A DNA stretch of 24,535 bases, from positions 1 to 24,535 of the forward strand of contig JBGPKH010000048.1 of the NCBI GenBank assembly GCA_041485845.1, read 5' to 3'. The stretch is from OMOG01 sp041485845. Its GTDB lineage: Bacteria; Acidobacteriota; Terriglobia; Bryobacterales; Bryobacteraceae. The translations under genes were made by a program, and so were the position numbers. The notes under the pieces were generated by a model. That model was not told the origin of the DNA, did no database searches, and saw only the letters and a list, made by a program, of their open reading frames with translations. The number at the start of each line of letters is the position of its first letter. The first letter of the stretch is position 1. Shown here in pieces: positions 8,433 to 14,878 of the stretch.

Positions 8433-8951
8433 ATGAATCGCTGTTGTGCCGCCCTAAGCGCGGCGGGATGGTTGACGCTCATGATGCTGGCAGGCTGTGC
8501 CCAGGCCCCGCCGCCGCCGCCTCCCGACACGCGCGCCGCGGATGAGAAGTCCATCCGCGACGCAGAGGTCGCCTCGAATGCCGGGTGGAAGGCGAGGGAT
8601 ATCGAGAAGATCGTGGCCCTCTATGCCGACGACGCCACCTTGATGGTGCCGGACGCGCCCTTGATGAAGGGGAAAGACGCCATTCGGGGCGGGCTGAAGG
8701 AGTTTCTTATGGACCCGAACCTGTCGTTGACCTTCACCGCGTCGGTCGTGGAGGTGTCCAAAGGAGGCGGCCTGGCTTACTCGCAAGGAACCTACACCCT
8801 GACCCAGACCAACCCGAAAACTAAGAAGCCCGTCGTCGAAAAAGGAAGGTACGTGACGGTGTACCGGAAGACGGCCGACGGCTCCTGGCGCGCGGTTGAG
8901 GACATCAACAACGCCGAGGCGCCCGCCACCCCGGCGGAGACCGGCAAATAG
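8433..8951 (+). CDS. DUF4440/SnoaL-like lipoprotein
   Basis: A 172-residue lipoprotein. The N-terminus is a lipoprotein signal peptide with lipobox LAGC (Cys22 becomes lipidated), followed by a Pro-rich spacer (PPPPPP). Residues about 38-160 form an NTF2-like fold of the DUF4440/SnoaL type: 'DAEVASNAGWKARDIEKIVALYADDATLMVPD' is the typical start, and 'YSQGTYTLT' with 'GRYVTVYRKTADGSWRAVEDINN' the typical end. These folds bind or transform small molecules, but here no function is shown. The ATG has a strong GGAGGA 9 bp upstream and a clear promoter. It is transcribed divergently from the M49 peptidase and appears to be a single-gene unit. Confidence 0.88.
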   Translation: MNRCCAALSAAGWLTLMMLAGCAQAPPPPPPDTRAADEKSIRDAEVASNAGWKARDIEKIVALYADDATLMVPDAPLMKGKDAIRGGLKEFLMDPNLSLTFTASVVEVSKGGGLAYSQGTYTLTQTNPKTKKPVVEKGRYVTVYRKTADGSWRAVEDINNAEAPATPAETGK

Positions 8952-8957
8952 CCGCTC

Positions 8958-9087
8958 CGATCAATGCGCGCATCGTGGTGGCGTGGCTCGCCATCGGCGC
9001 GCGGCCCCCGTTGCGGCCATAAGGCGAAACCGCCTGACGGCCTGGAGCACCCGACGACCTCATCGCCGGCCTGAATCAGGCCTTGGC
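8958..9087 (+). pseudogene. Inverted C-terminal fragment of a Cys/Met-metabolism PLP enzyme gene
   Basis: Read on the plus strand, 9040-9087 matches the last codons of the intact gene at 10208-11341 (the stretch encoding EHPDDLIADLNQALA) with one base lost, so it is frameshifted. Similarity continues more weakly leftward to about 8958 (for example around 9000-9025), where it aligns with the codons just before. The intact gene is on the minus strand, so this fragment is inverted relative to it and to the adjoining fragment. The left limit is uncertain. Confidence 0.65.
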
Positions 9088-9390
9088 ACACCATGTCGAT
9101 GCCGCCATCCAGGGAGTGCTGGAGAATGGGGGTGGCGAAGGTTCCGTCGCAGACTGAGACGATATGCGGACTCGCCGCGCGCGCGCCTGTGTGGCAATCG
9201 CGGCCAGGCCGGTGATCTTCATGAGCGGGTGGGACGGCGTCTCCACCCAGATGAGGCGGGTCGAAGGACGCCGCGCTGCGCGTACGCCATCGGGCTCCGT
9301 CATATCGGCGTACGTGGTTTCGAGGCACTGCACCAGCGCCGTAGCTGCCGCCAGTCCGGAGGAGAAGACCAGATCATCCTGGCCGCCCTC
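9084..9390 (-). pseudogene. Middle fragment of a Cys/Met-metabolism PLP enzyme gene
   Basis: This minus-strand fragment matches codons about 65-193 of the intact enzyme at 10208-11341. The reading includes LETTYADMTEPDGVRAA and RPSTRLIWVETPSHPLMK, then in another frame SPHIVSVCDGTFATPILQHS and LDGGIDMVC. It is broken by a frameshift near the CG-rich run at about 9176-9190. It also carries an 87-bp in-frame deletion, relative to the intact gene, between two copies of TTCGAG (10994 and 11081 in the intact gene). Start and catalytic lysine are missing. It joins the inverted C-terminal fragment at a shared TGGC. Confidence 0.85.
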
Positions 9391-9438
9391 AAATTTCCCC
9401 GATCTGTTGCCGGGAGCGCGGGCCGATGCGCGCAGACG

Positions 9439-9996
9439 TCAATGCCCAATCGGCCCGGCGGTGGGGTCTTTGATGTAGATGCCGAGCGTCAGGGAGCGTA
9501 GCGCTTCTTCCCATACTGGCTCGTACTTCGGCAGATCTTCGACCCAGAGATCGAAAGTGATTAGGCAATACACCCCCCCGCCTCTGGCCACTGCGATACG
9601 CGAGGACGCCTGCCTTTGCTCCTCCGGATCCATGTGGCGGATTTCGGTGTAAGCGAGATCTATGCCATCTTCGCGCGGGACCCCTATGACCTCCTTGCGT
9701 TCCAGGACGTCGCGATCGTCGCCCCGGATCGACCCGAGCACCAGCTCGCGTACGGGGACTTGATCGGCGAGGCCGCGCGGAAGGTGCATCTGGGACACGG
9801 CAAGGACACAGTTGTCATTGGGCTCAGGATGGTCCCGAACGTTCACCTGGCCTGAGTCGGCGCTCACGTGCCAGCCCTCTGGATAATCGAAGCGTATGGC
9901 GCCGCGGTCGATCGCACAGATGGCAAAGCCGGGTTTGGCCTTCCATCCGTGCCGGTCCTTGAGCCGAAGGCTCTCCGTTTTCCATTCCTCTCCCAT
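9439..9996 (-). CDS. Conserved-looking hypothetical protein
   Basis: I do not recognise this protein. From the ATG at 9996 it has 185 residues. There is no signal peptide or membrane segment. Its motifs include 'AIRFDYPEGWHVSADSGQVNV' and 'GGGVYCLITFDLWVEDLPKYEPVWEEALRSLTLG'. This shape (a 'YPEGW' strand near the start and 'W...LRSLTL' at the end) is reminiscent of DcrB/PsbP-like small proteins, a weak analogy. The open frame continues upstream to a GTG at 10194, 13 bp after the PLP-enzyme gene, adding 66 Gly/Ala/Pro-rich residues. Neither start has a clear ribosome site. It is probably co-transcribed with that gene. It lies between the intact enzyme gene and the broken copy. Confidence 0.6.
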   Translation of the reverse strand: MGEEWKTESLRLKDRHGWKAKPGFAICAIDRGAIRFDYPEGWHVSADSGQVNVRDHPEPNDNCVLAVSQMHLPRGLADQVPVRELVLGSIRGDDRDVLERKEVIGVPREDGIDLAYTEIRHMDPEEQRQASSRIAVARGGGVYCLITFDLWVEDLPKYEPVWEEALRSLTLGIYIKDPTAGPIGH

Positions 9997-10207
9997 GGGC
10001 AAATACCGATCATGCCACACCGGCGCGCCGGAACACAGGCCGATGTGCAAGGCGCCACACTCCGGCGCGTTGAGGACCGCCGGATCTTCTCCAGCGTGAC
10101 CGCCGGCGAGCACCGGCCCGCTCACGCCGGGTGGCGATGCGGTTCCAGCGTTTCCGGAGAGTGCATCGGCAAAGAGCATGGCGTAGCACCTCACGGCTCA
10201 TAGGATG

Positions 10208-11341
10208 TCAAGGGAGGGCAGCCAAGGCCTGATTCAGGTCGGCGATGAGGTCGTCGGGGTGCTCGAGTCCGACCGACAGCCGCAGCAGGTTCTGCGGAGT
10301 GCGGGTCTGCGGGCCTTCCACCGACGCGCGGTGCTCGATCAGGCTGTGCGCGCCGCCGAGGCTGGTAGCGCGGATGAAGAGCCGGCAGCGCGCCGCCACG
10401 CTCATGGCCGTCTCGCGAGTGCCGGCCACCTGGAACGAAAGCATGCCGCCGAATGCCGACATCTGGCGCGCGGCGATTTCGTAGCCCGCATGATCCGGCA
10501 GCCCCGGGTAGTGTACCGCTTCCACGGCGTCGTGCATCTTCAGGTGGCGGGCAACGCGCAGCGCATTCTCCGAGTGGGCGCGCACGCGGTAAGGCAGCGT
10601 CTCGACGCCGCGCAGGGTGAGCCAGCAGTCGAAGGGCGAAGGCACCGCGCCGCCGTAGCGCTGCGCGCGCCGCGCCCGTTCGAACAGGTAGTTGTCGTGG
10701 CGGGTGATGAGCGCCCCGCCCACTACGTCGCTGTGGCCGCCGATGTACTTGGTGGTGGAGTGGCACACCATGTCGATGCCGCAATCGAGCGGGTGCTGGA
10801 GAACGGGCGTGGCGAAGGTGCCGTCGCAGACCGTGACGATATTCGGACTGGCGGCGCGCGCCACTGCGGCGATCGCCGCCAGGTCGGTGACCTTCATGAG
10901 CGGGTTGGACGGCGTCTCCACCCAGATGAGGCGGGTCGAAGGACGCAGCGCTGCGCGTACGCCGTCGGGCTCCGTCATATCGACGTACGTGGTTTCGAGG
11001 CCCCATTTGCCGAAGACGTCGCCGATGACCTTGCGCAGGCCCCAGTAAACGTCGTCGGGCGCGACGATGTGGTCGCCCGGTTCGAGACCCTGCACCAGCG
11101 CGGTGGCGACTGCCAGTCCGGAGGAGAAGACCAGGGCGTCCTTACCGCCTTCGAGATCGGCCAGGCATTCCTCCAGCGCGCGGCGGTTGGGATTGCCCTC
11201 GCGCGAGTAGCTGAAGCCCAGCGGGTACTCGCCGGAGGGACTGCGCTCGAAGGTCGTGGACAGGTGAATCGGAGTGGTCACGGCGCCCGTCGCAGGGTCG
11301 ATGTGCCTTCCAGCGTGAACGGCGCGGGTTTCGATTTTCAT
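10208..11341 (-). CDS. Cys/Met metabolism PLP-dependent enzyme (cystathionine gamma-synthase/lyase family)
   Basis: A 377-residue cytoplasmic enzyme of the transsulfuration family, close in length to cystathionine gamma-synthase and gamma-lyase. The PLP lysine is Lys198 in HSTTKYIGGHSD. The YSREGNPN segment (about 45-52) contributes the phosphate-binding Tyr and Arg from the neighbouring subunit. SSGLAVATA, WVETPSNPLM and the C-terminal SLGGAHSLIEHRAS are all typical. Sequence alone does not separate synthase, gamma-lyase, beta-lyase or sulfhydrylase activity, so no symbol is given. The start is ATG 11341; a TTG one codon upstream is less likely. No clear Shine-Dalgarno sequence is visible. 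A decayed relative of this gene lies at 8958-9390. Confidence 0.93.
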   Translation of the reverse strand: MKIETRAVHAGRHIDPATGAVTTPIHLSTTFERSPSGEYPLGFSYSREGNPNRRALEECLADLEGGKDALVFSSGLAVATALVQGLEPGDHIVAPDDVYWGLRKVIGDVFGKWGLETTYVDMTEPDGVRAALRPSTRLIWVETPSNPLMKVTDLAAIAAVARAASPNIVTVCDGTFATPVLQHPLDCGIDMVCHSTTKYIGGHSDVVGGALITRHDNYLFERARRAQRYGGAVPSPFDCWLTLRGVETLPYRVRAHSENALRVARHLKMHDAVEAVHYPGLPDHAGYEIAARQMSAFGGMLSFQVAGTRETAMSVAARCRLFIRATSLGGAHSLIEHRASVEGPQTRTPQNLLRLSVGLEHPDDLIADLNQALAALP

Positions 11342-11423
11342 CAAAGATCAGTGTACCGGTTCGGGTGTAGCTGCGCGGATTCATCCACCCAATCGAGCCT
11401 TGGTAGAGTATATCGGGTCCTAT

Positions 11424-11457
11424 GTGGGTGCAGGCTTGCCCGGTGGACTGCATCCAC
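11424..11457 (-). promoter_or_regulatory. Stem-loop in the leader region of the PLP-enzyme gene
   Basis: Arms GTGGGTGCAG (11424-11433) and CTGCATCCAC (11448-11457) pair at 9 of 10 positions around a 14-nt loop, about 85 bp upstream of the start codon. A TATACT that could be a -10 box lies just downstream on the minus strand (about 11408-11413). I see no match to the conserved cores of the SAM riboswitches I know, so the role is open: terminator of the upstream gene, operator or leader. Confidence 0.4.
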
Positions 11458-11530
11458 CCCAAAGCGGGATGAGACGAATTTTGCGGAAGTGCCGCAGCTC
11501 TACGTCAGTCGGCGCATCGCTCGAAGGTGG

Positions 11531-11548
11531 GACAGGCTTCAGCCTGTC
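11531..11548. repeat. REP-like palindrome, GGACAGGC class
   Basis: GACAGGC, TTCA, GCCTGTC is a perfect 7-bp hairpin inside the longer string GTGGGACAGGCTTCAGCCTG. It lies 118 bp after the end of the two-cupin gene. A second member of the same sequence class follows the VWFA gene at 20220-20243, so this looks like a dispersed palindrome family that may also stop transcription. Confidence 0.6.
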
Positions 11549-11665
11549 AGCCGGCCTTCTCAGTTGTAGCGGGCCGCGTTCAAATCCGCGAAGTGGGCCG
11601 GCTCGGGCGGCAAGTCCTCGAGTGAGTAGATCGAATTCGCCGGACAGACCGGAACGCATCGCCCT

Positions 11666-12757
11666 TCAGATAAAGGCCACGTCCGGCGCGATCGCGTGCT
11701 CGGAATACTCCAGGTAGCCGCTGCTCTCGTTGCTGAGGGCATAGTGAATGCCGGGAGGAATCAGGAACAGATTGCCGGGGCCGAATTCTACGCGCGGCTG
11801 CGAGCTTCCTGTTTCGAAGCGGTCGGCCATGAGGATGCTGCCGCACCCGTCGAAGACCCGCAGCGACGTGGCGCGGCGGTCGTCCTGAGAAATGGCGGTC
11901 TCCATTTTGGGCCCGATCCGGTAGCGGGCGGCGCGCACGAAGGAATCGCACAGCAGCATCCGCTCGCCTCCCGGAACCCACTCCGGCGCGATCTCCCGAA
12001 AACCCCGGTTTTCGTTGCCGCTGACCAGGCGGCTGGATGGCGGGGCCTCGAGCGCCTGCAACGACGCTTCGGTTTTTGCGCGCGTAAACCTCGCCGGAAT
12101 GCGCTTCCCGGCGTTCTGATCGTACAGGCGCTCCACCATGTCCGTCGAAACCGTTGCATATTCCTCGAGCACGCAACCGATGACGGTATGCACCACCCCT
12201 AGCTCGGAAATAATGAAGACGTCGCCGGGTTGCGGCTCGAAGCGGTACGGGTCGTAAGCCGGATTGGGGTCGCCTTCGAGCCAGCGCGCGAAGGACCCGG
12301 CCTCATACACGCGATCCCAATGCGCGGAGTCGCAGAGGAAGACATACCCGCCGGGTCTGACGCCCAGAATGTGGAAGACCTCGAGCTTGTGCGCGATGTG
12401 GCGTTGGAAGCTGAACCCCTCGCGCTCGTTCTGGAGAAAGATGGAGTAGCCCAGCGGACTCGCCGCCTTGACGGCATACGATTTGTACTTGAGGATGAAG
12501 CCCAGGTTCTTCTGGAACTCGGCGATCCGGCGGGCGTCCGCGCCGGAAACCGGGTTTCGGAACGCGTGCAGCAAGACAGCCTTCAGCAAGGCTTCCAGAC
12601 GTTCCGTTTGCGCGATCGGCAGGTCCTGGCGCAGGAACTCCGCCAGTACCGGCAGAATGTCGAGACCGTGGCGGGCCATCTCGTACGGGTCCAGACGGGT
12701 GTCCGGATTGGCGAGGTGCGCCCGAAGCCGGTTGCTCAGTCCGAGAAAGGCATCCAT
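11666..12757 (-). CDS. Two-cupin domain protein of unknown function
   Basis: From ATG 12757 it has 363 residues. A helical N-terminal region (1-95) precedes two cupin-like barrels. In the first, the metal-binding set appears as His120, His123 and Glu126 in FQRHIAHKLEVFHILG, with the second motif PGDVFIISELGVVH (His190). In the second barrel, GPGNLFLIPPGIHYALSN (about 326-343, His338) is the second motif, but the first motif is not obvious, so that site may be incomplete. It resembles phosphomannose-isomerase-like bicupins only in general form; no substrate can be named. The open frame can be extended 18 codons upstream, but neither start has a clear Shine-Dalgarno sequence. No signal peptide is seen. 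Confidence 0.8.
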   Translation of the reverse strand: MDAFLGLSNRLRAHLANPDTRLDPYEMARHGLDILPVLAEFLRQDLPIAQTERLEALLKAVLLHAFRNPVSGADARRIAEFQKNLGFILKYKSYAVKAASPLGYSIFLQNEREGFSFQRHIAHKLEVFHILGVRPGGYVFLCDSAHWDRVYEAGSFARWLEGDPNPAYDPYRFEPQPGDVFIISELGVVHTVIGCVLEEYATVSTDMVERLYDQNAGKRIPARFTRAKTEASLQALEAPPSSRLVSGNENRGFREIAPEWVPGGERMLLCDSFVRAARYRIGPKMETAISQDDRRATSLRVFDGCGSILMADRFETGSSQPRVEFGPGNLFLIPPGIHYALSNESSGYLEYSEHAIAPDVAFI

Positions 12758-12813
12758 ATTTGGGAAAGGACTATTACACCACAACGCCCGCGTGTGGGGC
12801 CGGGCGGGCAAGA

Positions 12814-12920
12814 GGGTGCTTATCGACCGGCCGTTTCCAGCCGTTATTTTGAATCTTGACGCGAGGCCGATCCCGGCGCCGCCGAAGAATGACGAAAGAT
12901 CGGCCGGTCAATAAGCACCC
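12814..12920. repeat. Long inverted repeat between the two-cupin and PilZ-J genes
   Basis: The 20-base arms at 12814-12833 and 12901-12920 are reverse complements with a single mismatch (GGGTGCTTATCGACCGGCCG against CGGCCGGTCAATAAGCACCC). They enclose 67 bp that contain no gene. The PilZ-J gene ends 32 bp away. It could be a terminator or processing stem for that gene, or the ends of a very small mobile-type element; no target-site duplication is evident. Confidence 0.75.
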
Positions 12921-12951
12921 AGGGCAAGACCGGCGGATCGGCGGCCCCCGG

Positions 12952-13917
12952 TCAGGCCCCCTTTTGGGCGGCGGAGGGCTCCGCCAGGAACTTGGGCGCT
13001 GGGCGTTTCGAGGGCTCCTGCTTGACGTTCTCCGCTTTGGGAACGGGGTAGACCCGCATGGGTCCTCTTTTGATCAGTTTGGTCAGGATCTCATTTTGCG
13101 GCGCGTTGGATTCCAGGTAGTCCGCGCCGGCCGCGGTAACGGTATAGTCCGAGTTGTCGGCAGCCACTGCGAAGTCCTTGGCGCGAAGGTACCACATGGT
13201 GAAACTCAGGTATTCGCGCGGGAATCCCATGCGCTTCTCGAGATCCAGCAGCGAGACGCCGGGATGGTCGGGGTCCATCCGGCGCTGGTTGTACAGCAGG
13301 GAAAGCACTCCCAGCCGCCGATTCGACTCGGCCTCCACCCCGGTGACAAAGTCCTTCAGCTCGAAGATGGGCATCGGCTCGCTTTCACGGCTCTGGCGCT
13401 CCGCATCGTACTCGGCGCGGCGGATCGCGTCGGACAGGACCGCATACGCCGTCTTCAATCGGATAAACTCTTCCACATCGCCGGTTTGCGGGTTGTCCGG
13501 ATGGAAGCGCAGTGCCATGATTCGGAACACCCGATGGATGGTTTCCATCTCTGCCTTCGGGCTGATTTGCAGAACATCGTAATAGTCGATTTCGCTGTCG
13601 GGCGGTTGGCTTGCGGACGGCCTGGACCGAGTCTCCTCTTCTGCTTCTTCTTCTCTCAACTCCAATCCGATGTGGTAAGTGAGACCGCGGCGTGTGCAAT
13701 GCACTACGACGCCATCCCCTTCGACTGAGCCGTCCCGGCCCTGGACATAGACCAGAGAGCCCGGTTTGAGCTCGCGGGAACACTCGATTCCGACTCCCGA
13801 CACCGAGAGATCCACGCCGCGGCCTTCGGCCGAATAGGTCAGGCCATCGGGACCCCGCCAGGTTAGCGAGTAGGTCCCGCTTTTCGGCCGCCTGAGTTCC
13901 TCCCGTAGGTCCTGCAT
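12952..13917 (-). CDS. PilZ / J-domain (DnaJ-like) / winged-helix-like fusion protein
   Basis: From ATG 13917 it has 321 residues; AGGAGGAG at 13923-13930 marks this start over the upstream one at 13947. Residues about 5-90 are PilZ-like. An Arg-rich N-terminal stretch (LRRPK) and the DLSVSGVGIE motif (Asp36, Ser38, Gly41) match the usual cyclic-di-GMP box, though the RxxxR part is degenerate. Residues about 111-173 form a J-domain with DYYDVLQISPKAEMETI, the catalytic HPD at 139-141, and LKTAYAVLSDAIRRAEYD. J-domains stimulate the ATPase of Hsp70. Residues about 198-275 look like a winged-helix fold (LGVLSLLYNQRR..., then YTVTAAGADYLES). The C-terminal tail is Lys/Pro-rich. No signal peptide. 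Domain assignment is by motif; binding of the nucleotide is inferred. Confidence 0.85.
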   Translation of the reverse strand: MQDLREELRRPKSGTYSLTWRGPDGLTYSAEGRGVDLSVSGVGIECSRELKPGSLVYVQGRDGSVEGDGVVVHCTRRGLTYHIGLELREEEAEEETRSRPSASQPPDSEIDYYDVLQISPKAEMETIHRVFRIMALRFHPDNPQTGDVEEFIRLKTAYAVLSDAIRRAEYDAERQSRESEPMPIFELKDFVTGVEAESNRRLGVLSLLYNQRRMDPDHPGVSLLDLEKRMGFPREYLSFTMWYLRAKDFAVAADNSDYTVTAAGADYLESNAPQNEILTKLIKRGPMRVYPVPKAENVKQEPSKRPAPKFLAEPSAAQKGA

Positions 13918-13947
13918 CCATGCTCCTCCTGACTGCCACCCGACCAT

Positions 13948-14878
13948 CGCATGGTAACCGCCGACAGGCCGTCCGACAAGGTTGCCGGCCGTTAACCCTG
14001 CGCGTTGACTTCAGATAGGAGCCCGGCGCAAACCGCGCGACCTTGCAAAAAGCGCTCGTTCATCCGTCCCGGTGGCGGCCCCGTAGTAGCGCCGCCATTT
14101 GGCATTCACAAGTTTTTGCCCAAAATTTTCTGAATGATTTCAAGCACTTCCGAATCTTCAAGCCCGAGAGCTTGATGTCGCCGTGATAAATAGGAATTGA
14201 GAGGAAGTTATGCCAGACAATCCATCCATCCCAATCATCGCAATCCTCGCCATCCCTCCCGCGCCTTCCACGCCAATCGCCTGGAGGCCCAGGCCAATGA
14301 GAACGGTTTCCGCCGGCATCGCGCCGTCTGGCGTCGTGCCGGCTCCCCGCTCCCGGCCTCTTGCCCGGCCGGATCCTCTTCAAACCTCCCGATCGCCTGG
14401 CCGGCAGCGGTATCACATTGAAATTCCAGCGCTTACACCAAGGCGCCGCATCCTCGAGACTCCGCTGGAATCCGGGAGACGCATCTTGCAAAAAAAACCC
14501 TCCAGATGCGTCTCCCGATTTCGAACTCCATCCGCAACCCACAGAAACTGAGGAGCTTACAGCGTCAAGAATAATAACTCCACACACCCGGAAATAATGC
14601 GTCACCCGCTTTAGCGGGGCAGGCGTTTTCGACTGCCGGCGCGCTAAGCAAACACATCCCCGGCCGTCACGGAACTAGAGGATCGGCGGGCTGTCACAAA
14701 AGGGTATCGCCTGGCGTTATCATTCCAAGGACAGGCCGGGGACCGGGAATTCAGTAATTTCGAACGGTTTTGGGCAGAATATCGTCTAGCAAAGAGACGG
14801 TCGCGGGGTCCGAAAACAGGGGCGAATCGATCGTTTCAAAAGAACATGGGCCTCGCTAGGGAACACCGGGGCCGGGAA
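13948..14878. other. Gene-poor divergent region between PilZ-J and the TonB receptor
   Basis: About 930 bp contain no recognised gene. The promoter(s) of the TonB-receptor operon should lie in the right-hand part, but I find no convincing box pair. TTATCAT near 14718 and GAATATCG near 14776 are only weak -10 candidates. Besides the twin stem-loops at 14423-14517, a small hairpin CCCGCTTTAGCGGG occurs at 14605-14618. On the plus strand a good GAGAGGAAG ribosome site precedes an ATG at 14210, but the 113-codon Pro/Arg-rich frame that follows does not look like a folded protein. On the minus strand a short helical-looking frame ends at 14106. Confidence 0.55.
14423..14517. ncRNA. Twin stem-loops, candidate structured RNA or DNA element
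   Basis: Two perfect inverted repeats lie back to back. ATTCCAGCG (14423-14431) pairs with CGCTGGAAT (14463-14471). CGGGAGACGCATCT (14473-14486) pairs with AGATGCGTCTCCCG (14504-14517) around a 17-nt loop containing eight A residues. The 14-bp perfect stem is too long to be likely by chance in a region this size. Strand and function are unknown: it could be a small RNA, a cis element or the end of a mobile element. Typed as ncRNA only for want of a better class. Confidence 0.4.

Noticed and set aside
8792..9328. 178-codon minus-strand frame across the end of the lipoprotein gene
   Set aside because: It joins the decayed PLP-enzyme fragment in one of its frames to the antisense of the lipoprotein gene; it is not a gene of its own.
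10030..10060. Sigma54-type promoter (TGGCGC near TTGCA)
   Set aside because: The spacing between the two elements is far too short for the -24/-12 consensus.
14060..14605. 181-codon minus-strand and 113-codon plus-strand (14210-14551) frames in the gene-poor region
   Set aside because: Low-complexity Arg/Gly or Pro/Arg/Ser composition without any domain. The frames run through the perfect stem-loops. The ribosome site before 14210 alone is not enough.
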